The position numbers and the translations under genes are program-made. A DNA stretch of 64,000 nt from Duganella sp. 1411 (lineage in GTDB: Bacteria > Pseudomonadota > Gammaproteobacteria > Burkholderiales > Burkholderiaceae_D), in NCBI RefSeq assembly GCF_017833525.1, contig NZ_JAFICD010000002.1, positions 1,116,001 through 1,180,000 of the forward strand, written 5' to 3'. Positions 43,598 through 53,108 of this stretch are shown here, in pieces. The notes under the pieces were generated by a model. The model ran no database searches, was not told where the DNA came from, and saw nothing but the letters and a program-made list of their open reading frames with translations. The number at the start of each line of letters is the position of its first letter. The stretch's first letter is position 1.

Positions 43598-44314
43598 ATG
43601 AGCGACATGGCGACAGCGACAAAAGATGAGAACCAGGAACTCTTCGAGGAGACCATCCGGTCGCTCGAAGCGCAGCTCGCCAACGCCGGCGCACACTTGA
43701 CCATCGATGCCGCCGCCCGCGCCACCTACGCGCGCGAGATCAAACGCATGGCGGACCGCCTGCGCAACGAGGCATTCACCGGCAAGATCACCTGGGCCCA
43801 GGCCGCGCAGCAGGCGCAGCAGACCCGCAACGCCGTCATGACGATCATCCGCTCGCGCAGCACGTCGGTGGGCCGCGCGGTGGCCCAGCGCATCAAGGCG
43901 CAAGGCTATACGCTCAACGAGCTGGTGGCACGCCAGACCGCCCGCATGTACGGGCCGGGCGCGAACTTCGCGCGGCTGTCGGCGTCGCAGAAAAATATCG
44001 TCTACGCGTCGATCGTCAGCTCGGCCGGCAAGTCCAATCCGGCGGTCACGCAAGCCATGTCGCGCCTGTCGTTCGCCGGACGCGGCGTGATCTTCGTATC
44101 ACTCGGATTATCGATCTACAACGTGACGACGGCCACCAACAAGGTGGCGGCCGTGGGCAAGGAAGTCGCCATCAACGGCGCCGGCATCGCCGGCGGCATG
44201 GCCGGCGGCGCGCTGGCCGGCCTGGCCTGCGGCCCCGGCGCGCCGGTTTGCGTTACAGTGGGGGCTTTCATCGGCGGCGCGCTGGCGGCCTTCGGCGTCA
44301 GCTCGCTGTGGTAG
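43598..44314 (+). CDS. cassette gene A, copy 4: intact glycine-zipper protein
   Basis: 238 residues; ATG 43598, with ATG 43607 as an alternative. Helical N-terminus 10-80 (ELFEETIRSLEAQLANAG, ITWAQAAQQAQQTRN), RSRSTSVGRAVAQRIKAQGY at 85-104, FARLSASQKNIVYASIV at 124-140, SAGKSNPAVTQAMSRLSFAG, membrane helix at about 158-175, and a glycine-zipper stretch 190-234 (AGIAGGMAGGALAGLACG, C211 and C218). No signal peptide. GC-rich like the chromosome, unlike copies 1 and 3, so it is either oldest here or native. B follows seven bases later. Confidence 0.72.
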   Translation: MSDMATATKDENQELFEETIRSLEAQLANAGAHLTIDAAARATYAREIKRMADRLRNEAFTGKITWAQAAQQAQQTRNAVMTIIRSRSTSVGRAVAQRIKAQGYTLNELVARQTARMYGPGANFARLSASQKNIVYASIVSSAGKSNPAVTQAMSRLSFAGRGVIFVSLGLSIYNVTTATNKVAAVGKEVAINGAGIAGGMAGGALAGLACGPGAPVCVTVGAFIGGALAAFGVSSLW

Positions 44315-44321
44315 GCACATC

Positions 44322-44789
44322 ATGAAACTGTTTTCAATCGACGACCTTTCGATACGCCCGCAACCGCAGCCGGTCGACCAGCTGCCGCGCAGCGAACTCA
44401 TACTCTACGGCGAAACCACGGGAAAAATCGTCGAAGGCGCGGTGCTGGAGGCGGCCATTTGCTGGCGCGGCCATTTCCTGATCTTTCTGACCGACGACAT
44501 CATCAACGAAGACACCCTGCGCATCTACCTGCTCGACCCCAAGCTCGACATGGTCGACGCCGCGCGCCTCGGTGGCATGTACTCGACCGGCGCCTTCTCC
44601 GCCTTGCAACTCGTCGAACCCAACCTCATCCGTTTCGAATTCTTCGGCGACACCACCTGGACCCTCGAGCTGCTCGACGACCAGTCGTTCTCCGTGCCGA
44701 TGGTGTCCGATCCCAAAGGCGTGACGCGCCCGTTCAGGCTGTCGCACCGCTTCAAGCTGCACGGCGACCCGATCCCGTCGCCGGACTAG
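44322..44789 (+). CDS. cassette gene B, copy 4
   Basis: 155 residues from ATG 44322, the cleanest copy of the family. Order: ELILYGETTGKIVEGAVLEA, FLIFLTDDIINEDTLRIYLL, GGMYSTGAFSALQLVEPN, RFEFFGDTTWTLELLDDQ and PMVSDPKGVTRPFRLSHRF. It has an even rhythm of short strands and many acidic residues, with no membrane helix. Its stop is 4 bases from the convergent helicase stop. Not recognised; see gene A for the shared context. Confidence 0.72.
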   Translation: MKLFSIDDLSIRPQPQPVDQLPRSELILYGETTGKIVEGAVLEAAICWRGHFLIFLTDDIINEDTLRIYLLDPKLDMVDAARLGGMYSTGAFSALQLVEPNLIRFEFFGDTTWTLELLDDQSFSVPMVSDPKGVTRPFRLSHRFKLHGDPIPSPD

Positions 44790-44793
44790 TCCA

Positions 44794-46746
44794 CTAGCGC
44801 CGGAACTTCTTCGGCTGACGCTTGCGGGCGGCCGCGTTCTGGTCCTGCAAAATCGAATCGACCCGCTCCGACGCCTCGCGCGACAGCCGTTGCGCCAGTT
44901 CCGTGTCGGGAAAATATTCCGGCTGGCGGTAGGCCAGCCAGGCGTAGGCCGAATACAGCCGGCAAGCGTCCTCCACCTCCTGCAGGTTCATGAAGTGCAA
45001 CGGGTTCTGCTCCGGCTTGAGGCGCGTGATCTTCTTGTGCGCCAAGGCGGTGGCCCAGCCTTCCCACGCGTGCTGCAGCGTGTGCACCTTGGACGAGATC
45101 GGCACCAGCGAGAGCGCGAATTTTTCCGCCACCGTCAGTTGCAGGGTGTCGAGCCAGGCGGCGCGCTCGAACTGCTCCTCGGTGATGCGCGGATAGAAAA
45201 AGCCATCCGGCACGTCGATGTTGTGCACGAAACGCTTGAGCAGCTTGGCCAGCGCATGCTCATTGGTCACCGATGAAATCCGGTGCAAATGTTCCAACGT
45301 TGGCGCCACGGCAAAGCCGGTGGTTTTCAGCGGCACCGGCTTTTCCTGCAGCAGCGAGCGCATCACATTGTGCGTCTCGTTGTCGTAGCCGGCCACCAGG
45401 CCCTCCTCGTGCACGCCGAAGCGCCCGGCCCGCCCGGCGATCTGGCGCGCCAGCGCGGCCGGGATCTCTTCCTCCTCGTAGCCGTTGTATTTAACGGAGG
45501 TTGTCATCACGATGCGCGCAATTGGCATGTTCAGGCCCATGGCGATCGCATCCGTGCCGACCACCACATCGGCCGCGCCCTCGCGGAAGCGCTGGGCTTG
45601 CGCGCGCCGCACTTCCGGCGACAAATTGCCGTACACGGTGGCCACCGACAGGCCGACCTCGGTCACCATGTCGCGCCACATCAGCACTTCGCGGCGCGAA
45701 AAGCAGATCACGGCGTCGCCCCGGCGCAGATTGGTCAGCTTGCGCACGGCCGACGGCTCCATCGACAGCGGCCCCTTGCGCTTCAACACATGGACTTCCA
45801 GCTCGCATTCGAGGCGCGCGGCCAACACCTCGATGGCGCGCCGCGCTTCCGGCGCCCCGACCAGGTAGACGGTGTGCGCGGGCGCGCCGCAGACGGCGGC
45901 GGTCCAGGCCGAGCCACGGTCGCGGTCGGCCAGCATCTGGATCTCGTCGATGACCGCGACGTCGACCGGCGTGCGGGTGTCGAGCATCTCGACCGTGCTG
46001 GCGACGTGGGTGGCGCCGGCCACCAGGCGCCGCTCCTCGCCGGTGACCAGGCTGACGGCCAGCGGCTTGCCGTGCTGCTCCATGGCCTGCAGGCGCTCGT
46101 AGTTTTCCAGCGCCAGCAGACGCAACGGCGCCAGATACACGCCGCTGGGCGCCTTGGCCAGCGCCTCGATGGCCTGGTGGGTCTTGCCGGAGTTGGTCGG
46201 CCCCAGCAGCGCGATGAACTTGCGCTTGATGCGGCGGGCGACGTCGAACGAGGCCGGATATTCGGCCAGATTGATGCTTTGGCGGGTGCGCTCGGCGTGC
46301 TGCTCCTCCATTTCGCGCTCGACGGCGTGCTCCAGCCGCTGGCGGATGCGGTCGAACACAATGCCGGCCGGCTCGGAAATCTGCATGTCCGCCAAGCCCT
46401 GCAGGAAAGGCAGGGGGTCCAGCTCGCAATCGTCGCAGGCGTCGGCCATTTCCTCGACGAAGTCGGCGACATAACCGTGCAATTCCGCCACGACGGCGTC
46501 GCTGGCGCGCTCGCGCAACAGCGCCGCGCGGGCGTCGCCATCCATTTTGCGCCACTTGGACGGCTTGGCCAGCACGCCCTGCGCCGGCACCAGATCGTAG
46601 GGGTAATGTGTGCCGCCATACTCGACACCGCCGGTCAGACGCAAAAACACCCGCCCTTCCATCCGGGACAACAAAAACCCCTTGTCCGTCAAACCGAGCT
46701 GGCGCATCAGTTCGTCGTCGTTTTGTTGATCTGCGATGTCTGTCAT
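44794..46746 (-). CDS. SUV3-like superfamily 2 RNA helicase
   Basis: 650 residues. Walker A GPTNSGKTHQAIEALAKAP, motif II DEIQM (DExH-type), motifs V/VI GTDAIAMGLNM and QIAGRAGRFG, all as in mitochondrial SUV3. The C-terminal region (about 500-650) holds the SUV3 C-terminal domain. In mitochondria SUV3 works with PNPase or an exoribonuclease in RNA decay; a similar RNA-turnover role is likely in bacteria. ATG 46746 gives MTDIADQQNDDELMRQLGLT; upstream residues are not supported. Divergent from yigZ, with 131 bases between. Confidence 0.9.
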   Translation of the reverse strand: MTDIADQQNDDELMRQLGLTDKGFLLSRMEGRVFLRLTGGVEYGGTHYPYDLVPAQGVLAKPSKWRKMDGDARAALLRERASDAVVAELHGYVADFVEEMADACDDCELDPLPFLQGLADMQISEPAGIVFDRIRQRLEHAVEREMEEQHAERTRQSINLAEYPASFDVARRIKRKFIALLGPTNSGKTHQAIEALAKAPSGVYLAPLRLLALENYERLQAMEQHGKPLAVSLVTGEERRLVAGATHVASTVEMLDTRTPVDVAVIDEIQMLADRDRGSAWTAAVCGAPAHTVYLVGAPEARRAIEVLAARLECELEVHVLKRKGPLSMEPSAVRKLTNLRRGDAVICFSRREVLMWRDMVTEVGLSVATVYGNLSPEVRRAQAQRFREGAADVVVGTDAIAMGLNMPIARIVMTTSVKYNGYEEEEIPAALARQIAGRAGRFGVHEEGLVAGYDNETHNVMRSLLQEKPVPLKTTGFAVAPTLEHLHRISSVTNEHALAKLLKRFVHNIDVPDGFFYPRITEEQFERAAWLDTLQLTVAEKFALSLVPISSKVHTLQHAWEGWATALAHKKITRLKPEQNPLHFMNLQEVEDACRLYSAYAWLAYRQPEYFPDTELAQRLSREASERVDSILQDQNAAARKRQPKKFRR

Positions 46747-46877
46747 AGTGGTCCGGGTGTTTTTGATCGATACCGCGAGATTATATCGTGCCGGTCCGCC
46801 ACCCGTTTTTTGTATTTCCCCATGATATCTGGCACCATAGCCGGTTCCCACCGCCACCGCAGCCCGACGTCATCGCA

Positions 46878-47486
46878 ATGCCTCAAACCATTATCGCCCC
46901 CGTCCAGCATGAATTGCTGATTAAAAAAAGCCGCTTTATCGCCTGCGTGCAGCCGATGACCGACCGGGCCGCCGCGCAAAAAGTGGTGGCGGAATTGTGG
47001 GCGCAGCATCCGCAGGCGGCCCACGTTTGCTGGGCATTATTAGCGGGCGGACAATCGGCGGCGGTCGACGATGGCGAGCCGAGCGGAACGGCCGGACGGC
47101 CGATGCTCGACGTCTTACGCCACCAGGATCTGGAGGGGGTATTGGCCACCGTCGTGCGTTATTTTGGCGGCGTCAAATTAGGCGCCGGCGGTTTGGTCCG
47201 GGCTTATACCGACAGCGTGGCACAGGCCTTATTAAACGCAGAGAAAGTCGCCATTATCAAATTGCGTCATTTAATCTGCACCGTGCCGTATGCGATGGAA
47301 GGCATGATACGGCGCGAAATCGAATTGGCCGGCGCCAGCCTAGATAATGTATCCCATGCCGATGACGTTCGGTTTGAATTCAGCATGGCGGACCACGCCG
47401 CCGCGCCATTCATCACCCGCCTCAACGAAGCGGGCCATGGCCGCATTCTATGGATAAATCCCGACGAGCAGGCGGCGGACGAATAA
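46878..47486 (+). CDS. yigZ: YigZ/IMPACT-family protein
   Basis: 202 residues from ATG 46878; the longer in-frame start at 46788 lies inside the divergent promoter region. The N-terminal UPF0029 domain has the signature DDGEPSGTAGRPMLDVLR and VVRYFGGVKLGAGGLVRAY; the C-terminal half is a ferredoxin-like DUF1949 domain. YigZ/IMPACT proteins are thought to bind nucleic acids or contact translation factors, without a defined biochemical role. It converges on the DUF418 gene with 74 gene-free bases between stops. Confidence 0.92.
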   Translation: MPQTIIAPVQHELLIKKSRFIACVQPMTDRAAAQKVVAELWAQHPQAAHVCWALLAGGQSAAVDDGEPSGTAGRPMLDVLRHQDLEGVLATVVRYFGGVKLGAGGLVRAYTDSVAQALLNAEKVAIIKLRHLICTVPYAMEGMIRREIELAGASLDNVSHADDVRFEFSMADHAAAPFITRLNEAGHGRILWINPDEQAADE

Positions 47487-47560
47487 GCAAAACCGCAGCA
47501 TTGCGCCCGGCGGCCCTCCCAAGCTCGATTTTGGTATATTCGCGCCAATACTTGGCATGC

Positions 47561-48730
47561 CTACGCTGGGGAGCCGGCCCAGGTAGCCCGGTGCCACAGG
47601 GTTTCGAGCGGTCCCTGCTTGTGACGCTTCAGCCACCACACGCTGAACTGGCGTTGCACCAGCGCCAGCATGATGCCTATCGCCAGGGCGAAACTGGCGC
47701 CGGTCGATTGATACATGCCCAGCCCGAAACCATAATAAATCGAAGTGCCGACGATCGATTGCACCACATAACTGGTCAAGCTCATTTTCCCCAAGGGCGA
47801 GAAAAACTCCAGCCAGCGCCACGAATAAAACAGCAGCGCGAAGCCGGACACCAGCACCACCATGAACGCCAGATTCGACCATGACGTGATAATCACCAGC
47901 AATGGGCGCTGCACCGCCTGGCCGACATGCCAGGCTTCCGGATAGGATTTAAGCAGATAGAATGGAATAAATGCCAGCACCGCGACCAGCAGCGTGCGCG
48001 ACCAATATCGTTTATTCTCCGGCGTCGTTTTAAATACGCCTTTTCTGCCGGCGAGCATCCCCAGCATGAATAACGCGGGAATCTGGAATATCCGTCCATT
48101 TTCCCAGCTCCAGCGAATCACGCCGACTTTACCATTGGTCAGATTTCCCCACCACACATCCGTTGCCGAACCGTGCGCCATATAGTCGTTTGCGCGGCCG
48201 AAATACGCCCACGACGCCGGATCGGCCAGTTTCTCGTCGGGATTCGGTAGCGCCTGGAAAAACTCCAGCCAGGCATAAGGTTGCAGCAGCAATATCACCG
48301 CGATGGCCAGTACCGTTCCGCTACGCAGGCGCGCGACCGGTATCAACGCCAGCCCCAGCACCGCGTAAATGCTCAGGATGTCGCCGTGGTAAAACATCGA
48401 ATTGACCAGGCCGAACGCCAATAGCAACGTCAGCCGCCAAGCGAAACGGGGGCGGAAATCCTCGCCGCGCGCCTCGCGGTTGTGCCACTGGATATAAAAG
48501 GTCATGCCGAACAGTAAGGCGAAGATCGCGTAGGACTTTCCGCCAAACAGGAAAAACATGCTGTCCCAGAGCATTTTGTCGACCAGCTTCAGCCATTCGG
48601 GCAGGCCGCCGGGCGAGAAGTAAAGGTCGAAATGTTCGATATTGTGCAGCAGCATGATCGAGACGATGGCAAAGCCGCGCAGCGCATCGATCACATCCAG
48701 ACGGGAAGAGTTGGCGTTCATCGGTTCCAT
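47561..48730 (-). CDS. DUF418 (YeiB-like) integral membrane protein
   Basis: 389 residues with about 10 membrane helices. The N-terminus RLDVIDALRGFAIVSIMLLH is the family hallmark (R-x-x-x-x-D-x-L-R-G), and the DUF418 part follows near residue 225-370 (GKMSLTSYVVQSIVGTSIYY, GFGLGMYQSTGASFALAIGI). Distant relatives include acyltransferase-3 proteins, so an acyl-transfer role is possible but unshown. AAGGG precedes ATG 48730. More AT-rich than most neighbours. 48731-49010 holds no gene I can support. Confidence 0.87.
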   Translation of the reverse strand: MEPMNANSSRLDVIDALRGFAIVSIMLLHNIEHFDLYFSPGGLPEWLKLVDKMLWDSMFFLFGGKSYAIFALLFGMTFYIQWHNREARGEDFRPRFAWRLTLLLAFGLVNSMFYHGDILSIYAVLGLALIPVARLRSGTVLAIAVILLLQPYAWLEFFQALPNPDEKLADPASWAYFGRANDYMAHGSATDVWWGNLTNGKVGVIRWSWENGRIFQIPALFMLGMLAGRKGVFKTTPENKRYWSRTLLVAVLAFIPFYLLKSYPEAWHVGQAVQRPLLVIITSWSNLAFMVVLVSGFALLFYSWRWLEFFSPLGKMSLTSYVVQSIVGTSIYYGFGLGMYQSTGASFALAIGIMLALVQRQFSVWWLKRHKQGPLETLWHRATWAGSPA

Positions 48731-49010
48731 TTACCCTTGGCAAAATGAGCAGAATGCCAAGTTTATATGGAAACGCTACCAATGGATATCTCCAGCACCA
48801 TATTCCGGCAGCCAGATGAATAGTACATAGCGAAACTAGTTGCTCGACGGCAAATAAGCCGGTATAGTTACCGCTGTCCCATGCACCAGCGATCGCCCAA
48901 CCCGCCCGCGATCACCCTCCTTTCTCCGGCCCCATTCCCGCCAACGCCGCTGCCGATGTCCGCATCCCACGCAGCGCGAGTTCGTCCCCTCGATCATCGG
49001 AATAAGTGAA

Positions 49011-50651
49011 ATGAAAAACAAGCACATCAAAGTCAGCACGCGGCTGCGCATCGGCTTCGGCGTCATCCTGGCCATGCTGGCCGTCGTCATCGGCCTGGCC
49101 GTCCACCACTTGGGGACCCTCAACGCCGGCACCAACGCCATCGTCGCGCAAAGCTACCCGAAGGTGCTGGAAGCGCAGAACCTGATGAACATCAACAACA
49201 AGATTGCCCGCTCGCTGCGCAACGCCCTGCTGATCCGCGACGAGGCCAAGGCCCAGGCGGAGTTGGCCGTGGTCGCCGACAAGCTCAAGGAAATGGTGGC
49301 CTCGGCGCAAAAACTCGACGTGATGGTCAACTCCGGCGTCGGCCAAAGCCTGTTCGACGCGCTGCAGGCCGCCTATCCGCCGTACGCGGCCTCGATCGCG
49401 GAAGTGATCCGCCTGCGCGGCGACGACGGCGTCGACAAGGCCGTCGAGTTCATGCTGACCAACACGCGCGATCTGCAGATGACCTACATGAAGCGGCTCG
49501 ACGCCGTCATCGCCCACCAGAGCGACGCGATGGAAAAAGCCCGCGCCAACGCCGAGGAAACCTATCACAATTCGCGCAACATGATGCTGGTGCTGGGTCT
49601 GGCCGCGCTGGGGCTGGGCGTCGGCGGCGCCTGGCTGATCTCGCGCCAGCTGCTGCGCCAGCTCGGCGGCGAGCCAGCCTACGTCGCCGGCATCGCCGCC
49701 CGCATCGCCGACGGCGACCTGGCGGTGGCGATAGCGTTGCCGCGCGGCGATGCCCACAGCCTGCTGTTCGCGATCCAGTCGATGCGCGACAGCCTGGCCG
49801 ACATCGTGCGCCAGGTGCGTGGCGGCGCCGATTCGATCGTCACGGCGGCCACCGAGATCGCCAGCGGCAACCAGGACCTGTCGTCGCGCACGGAGCAGCA
49901 GGCCGGCTCGCTGGAGGAGACCGCCTCGTCAATGGAGGAGTTGACGGCCACCGTCAAGCAAAACACCGAGAACGCGCGCCAGGCCAACACGATGGCGCGC
50001 TCGGCGTCCGACATCGCGGTCGAAGGCGGCGCCGTGGTGGCGAACGTGGTCAACACCATGGCCGAGATCAACGATTCGGCCAGGAAGGTCGTCGACATCA
50101 TCAGCGTGATCGACGGCATCGCCTTCCAGACCAACATTCTGGCGCTGAACGCGGCGGTCGAAGCGGCCCGCGCCGGGGAACAGGGGCGCGGTTTCGCCGT
50201 GGTCGCCTCCGAGGTGCGCACCCTGGCGCACCGTTCGGCCTCGGCCGCCAAGGAAATCAAACTGCTGATCGACGATTCGGTGGGCAAGGTCGGCACCGGC
50301 ACGCAGCTGGTCGGCGAGGCCGGCGCGACGATGGAACGCATCGTCGGCGCCGTCAAGTCGGTGACCGACATCATGGGCCAGATCAGCCTGGCGAGCCAGG
50401 AGCAGGAAGCGGGCATCGCGCAGATCAACCACGCGATCGCCGAGATGGACACCGTCACGCAGCAGAACGCGGCGCTGGTGGAGGAAGCGGCGGCGGCGGC
50501 CGAGGCGCAGCAGGATCAAGCCCAGCAATTGTCGCAATTGGTGGGCGTGTTCAAGCTGGCGCCGGCGCAGCATAAGGCGCCAGCCGCCCGGCCGGACGCC
50601 AAGCGCCCGCCCGCGCTGCCGCATCCGGCCTACGCGCCGCACGCCGCGTGA
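49011..50651 (+). CDS. methyl-accepting chemotaxis protein
   Basis: 546 residues. First membrane helix at about 13-35 (IGFGVILAMLAVVIGLAVHH), a four-helix-bundle periplasmic sensor (about 36-185) of the TarH/4HB type, second helix at about 190-210 (MMLVLGLAALGLGVGGAWLI), HAMP domain, then a signalling domain with methylation helices (QQAGSLEETASSMEELTATV) and the kinase-contact tip IAFQTNILALNAAVEAARAG. C-terminus is Pro/Ala-rich with no CheR pentapeptide. The ligand is unknown. It is convergent with a second receptor. Confidence 0.92.
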   Translation: MKNKHIKVSTRLRIGFGVILAMLAVVIGLAVHHLGTLNAGTNAIVAQSYPKVLEAQNLMNINNKIARSLRNALLIRDEAKAQAELAVVADKLKEMVASAQKLDVMVNSGVGQSLFDALQAAYPPYAASIAEVIRLRGDDGVDKAVEFMLTNTRDLQMTYMKRLDAVIAHQSDAMEKARANAEETYHNSRNMMLVLGLAALGLGVGGAWLISRQLLRQLGGEPAYVAGIAARIADGDLAVAIALPRGDAHSLLFAIQSMRDSLADIVRQVRGGADSIVTAATEIASGNQDLSSRTEQQAGSLEETASSMEELTATVKQNTENARQANTMARSASDIAVEGGAVVANVVNTMAEINDSARKVVDIISVIDGIAFQTNILALNAAVEAARAGEQGRGFAVVASEVRTLAHRSASAAKEIKLLIDDSVGKVGTGTQLVGEAGATMERIVGAVKSVTDIMGQISLASQEQEAGIAQINHAIAEMDTVTQQNAALVEEAAAAAEAQQDQAQQLSQLVGVFKLAPAQHKAPAARPDAKRPPALPHPAYAPHAA

Positions 50652-50673
50652 GGCAGGACGCCTGACGCCCCCT

Positions 50674-52218
50674 CTAGCGCGACAGCCGGAACACCTGGAC
50701 CGCTTCGGCCAGTTGATCGGCCTGCGTCTGCAAGGCCCCGGCCGCCGCGGCGGCCTGCTCCACCAGCGCGGCGTTTTGCTGCGTGGTGCTGTCGATGCTG
50801 CCGATCGCTTGATTGATCTGCTCGATCCCCAGCTCCTGCTCGCGGCTGGCGGTGGCGATCTCGCCGACGATGGTGTTGACGCGGCGGATGCCGGTGACGA
50901 TCTCTTCCATCGTGCCGCCGGCCTGGCCCACCAGCACGCTGCCCTCCCCCACCTGCGCGACCGAGGCGTCGATCAGCTGCTTGATCTCCTTGGCGGCCGA
51001 ATCGGACCGCTGCGCCAGGCTCCGCACCTCGGACGCGACCACGGCGAAGCCCCGACCCTGCTCGCCGGCGCGCGCCGCTTCGACCGCCGCGTTCAGCGCC
51101 AGGATATTGGTTTGGAACGCAATGCCCTCGATCACGCCGATAATGTCGACGATCTTCTGCGACGACGCGTTGATCGTGCCCATGGTCTCGACCACCCGGG
51201 TCATCACGGCGCCGCCCTTGCTGGCCACGCCGGCCGCCGACGCCGCCAGGTCGTTGGCCTCGCCCGCGTTGCTGGAATTTTGCTTCACCGCCGACGTCAA
51301 CTCTTCCATCGACGAGGCCGTCTCCTCGAGCGAACTGGCCTGCGACTCGGTGCGCGCCGACAAGTCCATATTGCCCGCCGCGATCTCACCCGAGGCCAGC
51401 GCGATCGCGTCGGTGCCGCTGCGCACCTGGCTGACGATGGTGTGCAGGCTGGCGTTCATATCGGTCAGCGCGCGCTTGAGCAGGCCGGTTTCCGAGATGT
51501 CGGCCGCGTCGAGCGCCAGGCTGCCGGACAAATCGCCCTGCGACACGCGCTCCGCGAAACCGACCGCCTCATTGAGCGGCTGCATGATCGAGCGCGAAAT
51601 CACCTGGCCGATCACCAGCGCCACCACCGCCGCCAGCACCGAAAAGCCGATGATCTGATAGCGCGACCGCGCCACCGCGCCATCGCCGACCTGCTTGGCC
51701 GCCTCCGAGTTCTTCTCGATCACGTCGCTCAGCGCCGACATGCTTTTTTCCAGCGCGCGGAAGCTGTCCATGAAACCCGCGAACTTGGCCTGCGCCGCGT
51801 CCTTGTTGGTCAGCGACAGCTCGACCATTTCCTCGGTGCTTTTCAGGTAGCGCTCGAGGTCGGGCCGAATCTGCGCCAGCGCGGCGCGCACCTCGGCATC
51901 GATGTCGGCCGCCTCCATCTCCTTGATTCCTTTGCGGAACAGCGCCGTGTGCTCGGCCAGGTCGTCGCGCACGCCCTTGACCTCGGCGGGATCGTTCTTG
52001 TCGGCGGCCAGGCGCGCGGCCAGCACGTCGGCGCGCAGCGCGTCGTGCATCATATCGGCCTGCAACTGGTCCCGCATCGCCGCGCTGTTGGTGGTGATGG
52101 ACGCGATCGCGCCGTCGAGCACATGCACCGCCGCGTAGCCGACGATGCCGACCAGGCTGACGAACGCCAGCGTGACCACATTGGATAACAGCAAGCGCTG
52201 CCGGATCGTCAACCGCAT
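50674..52218 (-). CDS. methyl-accepting chemotaxis protein
   Basis: 514 residues, same architecture as the receptor at 49011: helix 1 (LLLSNVVTLAFVSLVGIVGY), 4HB_MCP sensor domain, helix 2 (IIGFSVLAAVVALVIGQVIS), HAMP and the MCP signalling domain, with SQASSLEETASSMEELTSAV and VIEGIAFQTNILALNAAVEA. The periplasmic part differs, so the signals differ. It lies 12 bases downstream of the outer-membrane transporter-family gene on the same strand, so the two are probably co-expressed, suggesting sensing of a compound that protein handles. Confidence 0.92.
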   Translation of the reverse strand: MRLTIRQRLLLSNVVTLAFVSLVGIVGYAAVHVLDGAIASITTNSAAMRDQLQADMMHDALRADVLAARLAADKNDPAEVKGVRDDLAEHTALFRKGIKEMEAADIDAEVRAALAQIRPDLERYLKSTEEMVELSLTNKDAAQAKFAGFMDSFRALEKSMSALSDVIEKNSEAAKQVGDGAVARSRYQIIGFSVLAAVVALVIGQVISRSIMQPLNEAVGFAERVSQGDLSGSLALDAADISETGLLKRALTDMNASLHTIVSQVRSGTDAIALASGEIAAGNMDLSARTESQASSLEETASSMEELTSAVKQNSSNAGEANDLAASAAGVASKGGAVMTRVVETMGTINASSQKIVDIIGVIEGIAFQTNILALNAAVEAARAGEQGRGFAVVASEVRSLAQRSDSAAKEIKQLIDASVAQVGEGSVLVGQAGGTMEEIVTGIRRVNTIVGEIATASREQELGIEQINQAIGSIDSTTQQNAALVEQAAAAAGALQTQADQLAEAVQVFRLSR

Positions 52219-52230
52219 GGTAACCCCTGC

Positions 52231-53016
52231 TTAAAATTTCATGGAAAGGCCGACGGTCCAGCTCCAGTCCGGCGTCCTGTGGTTCAGCCCGCGCGACAGC
52301 GCCGTATCGATTTGCACCGTGTTCGTCAGCAGATAGGCGGCGCCGACATCGAGGGTGCTGATGGTGCCGCCGTCGCGCGCGCGGGCCAGCCTTTCGTCGG
52401 AATACTCGACGAAGGTGCGCAACTGCTCGGTCCAACCCTTGCCGACGACGATGCCGAAAATGCCGGTGGTGTGGCGCTCGCCGTTGTCGTTGGGCAGCCA
52501 CGCCAGGCCGGGCATCACGCCCAGCGACCAGTCGTCGGCGAACTCCCACTCGGCTGCCAGGCGCAGCGAGCCGCCCTTGCCCTGCGCGCGGAACGGCGCG
52601 GAGCCGGTGTCGAGGTCGACGTGGGCCAGCACGCCCATCGACGGCCGCGCGCCCTGCTCGTCGGCGATATGCCATTTGACGCCGAGCGAGACGTCGGCAT
52701 AGCCGCTCTCGGTGAGGCGGACGCCGCTGGCGGTGTCGGTGGTGGTCGAGCGGATGCGGCCATCGGTTTCGAGGCGCAGCTCCCAGGCGTCGCCGATGCC
52801 GTAACGCAGCAGCGTCGGCGTCGAATAGGTTTTCTCCTTGATGCCGTCGGCCTTGTTGCGATCGGCGGCGAAGCTGGTTTCGATCTGAAAGCGGCCCTTG
52901 CCGACGACGTTGCTCGATTCGACGAAATCGGGCCGGTCGGTGGCGATCTCATCTTCCGCCGCGTTCGCCAGCGCGGGTAAAATAATCAGCGCCGCGACAA
53001 CCTTTTTGATAGCCAT
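52231..53016 (-). CDS. outer-membrane transporter-family protein (MetA-pathway of phenol degradation type)
   Basis: 261 residues with signal peptide (KKVVAALIILPALANA). The start EDEIATDRPDFVESSNVVGK and GRFQIETSFAADRN are characteristic of the Phenol_MetA_deg/transporter family, followed by alternating beta-strands and a terminal aromatic (LSMKF), i.e. a beta-barrel in the outer membrane. A good GGAGG precedes the ATG. Members are thought to admit aromatic or hydrophobic compounds; the substrate here is unknown. Upstream of a chemoreceptor gene (12 bases). Confidence 0.82.
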   Translation of the reverse strand: MAIKKVVAALIILPALANAAEDEIATDRPDFVESSNVVGKGRFQIETSFAADRNKADGIKEKTYSTPTLLRYGIGDAWELRLETDGRIRSTTTDTASGVRLTESGYADVSLGVKWHIADEQGARPSMGVLAHVDLDTGSAPFRAQGKGGSLRLAAEWEFADDWSLGVMPGLAWLPNDNGERHTTGIFGIVVGKGWTEQLRTFVEYSDERLARARDGGTISTLDVGAAYLLTNTVQIDTALSRGLNHRTPDWSWTVGLSMKF

Positions 53017-53108
53017 GAAAATTCCTCCAGCACCATGTTCTGGCTATCACCGTACCACATTGATTTAGATCAACGGTTGGTAATTTTCCACAGGAACAAG
53101 CTTTCCAA

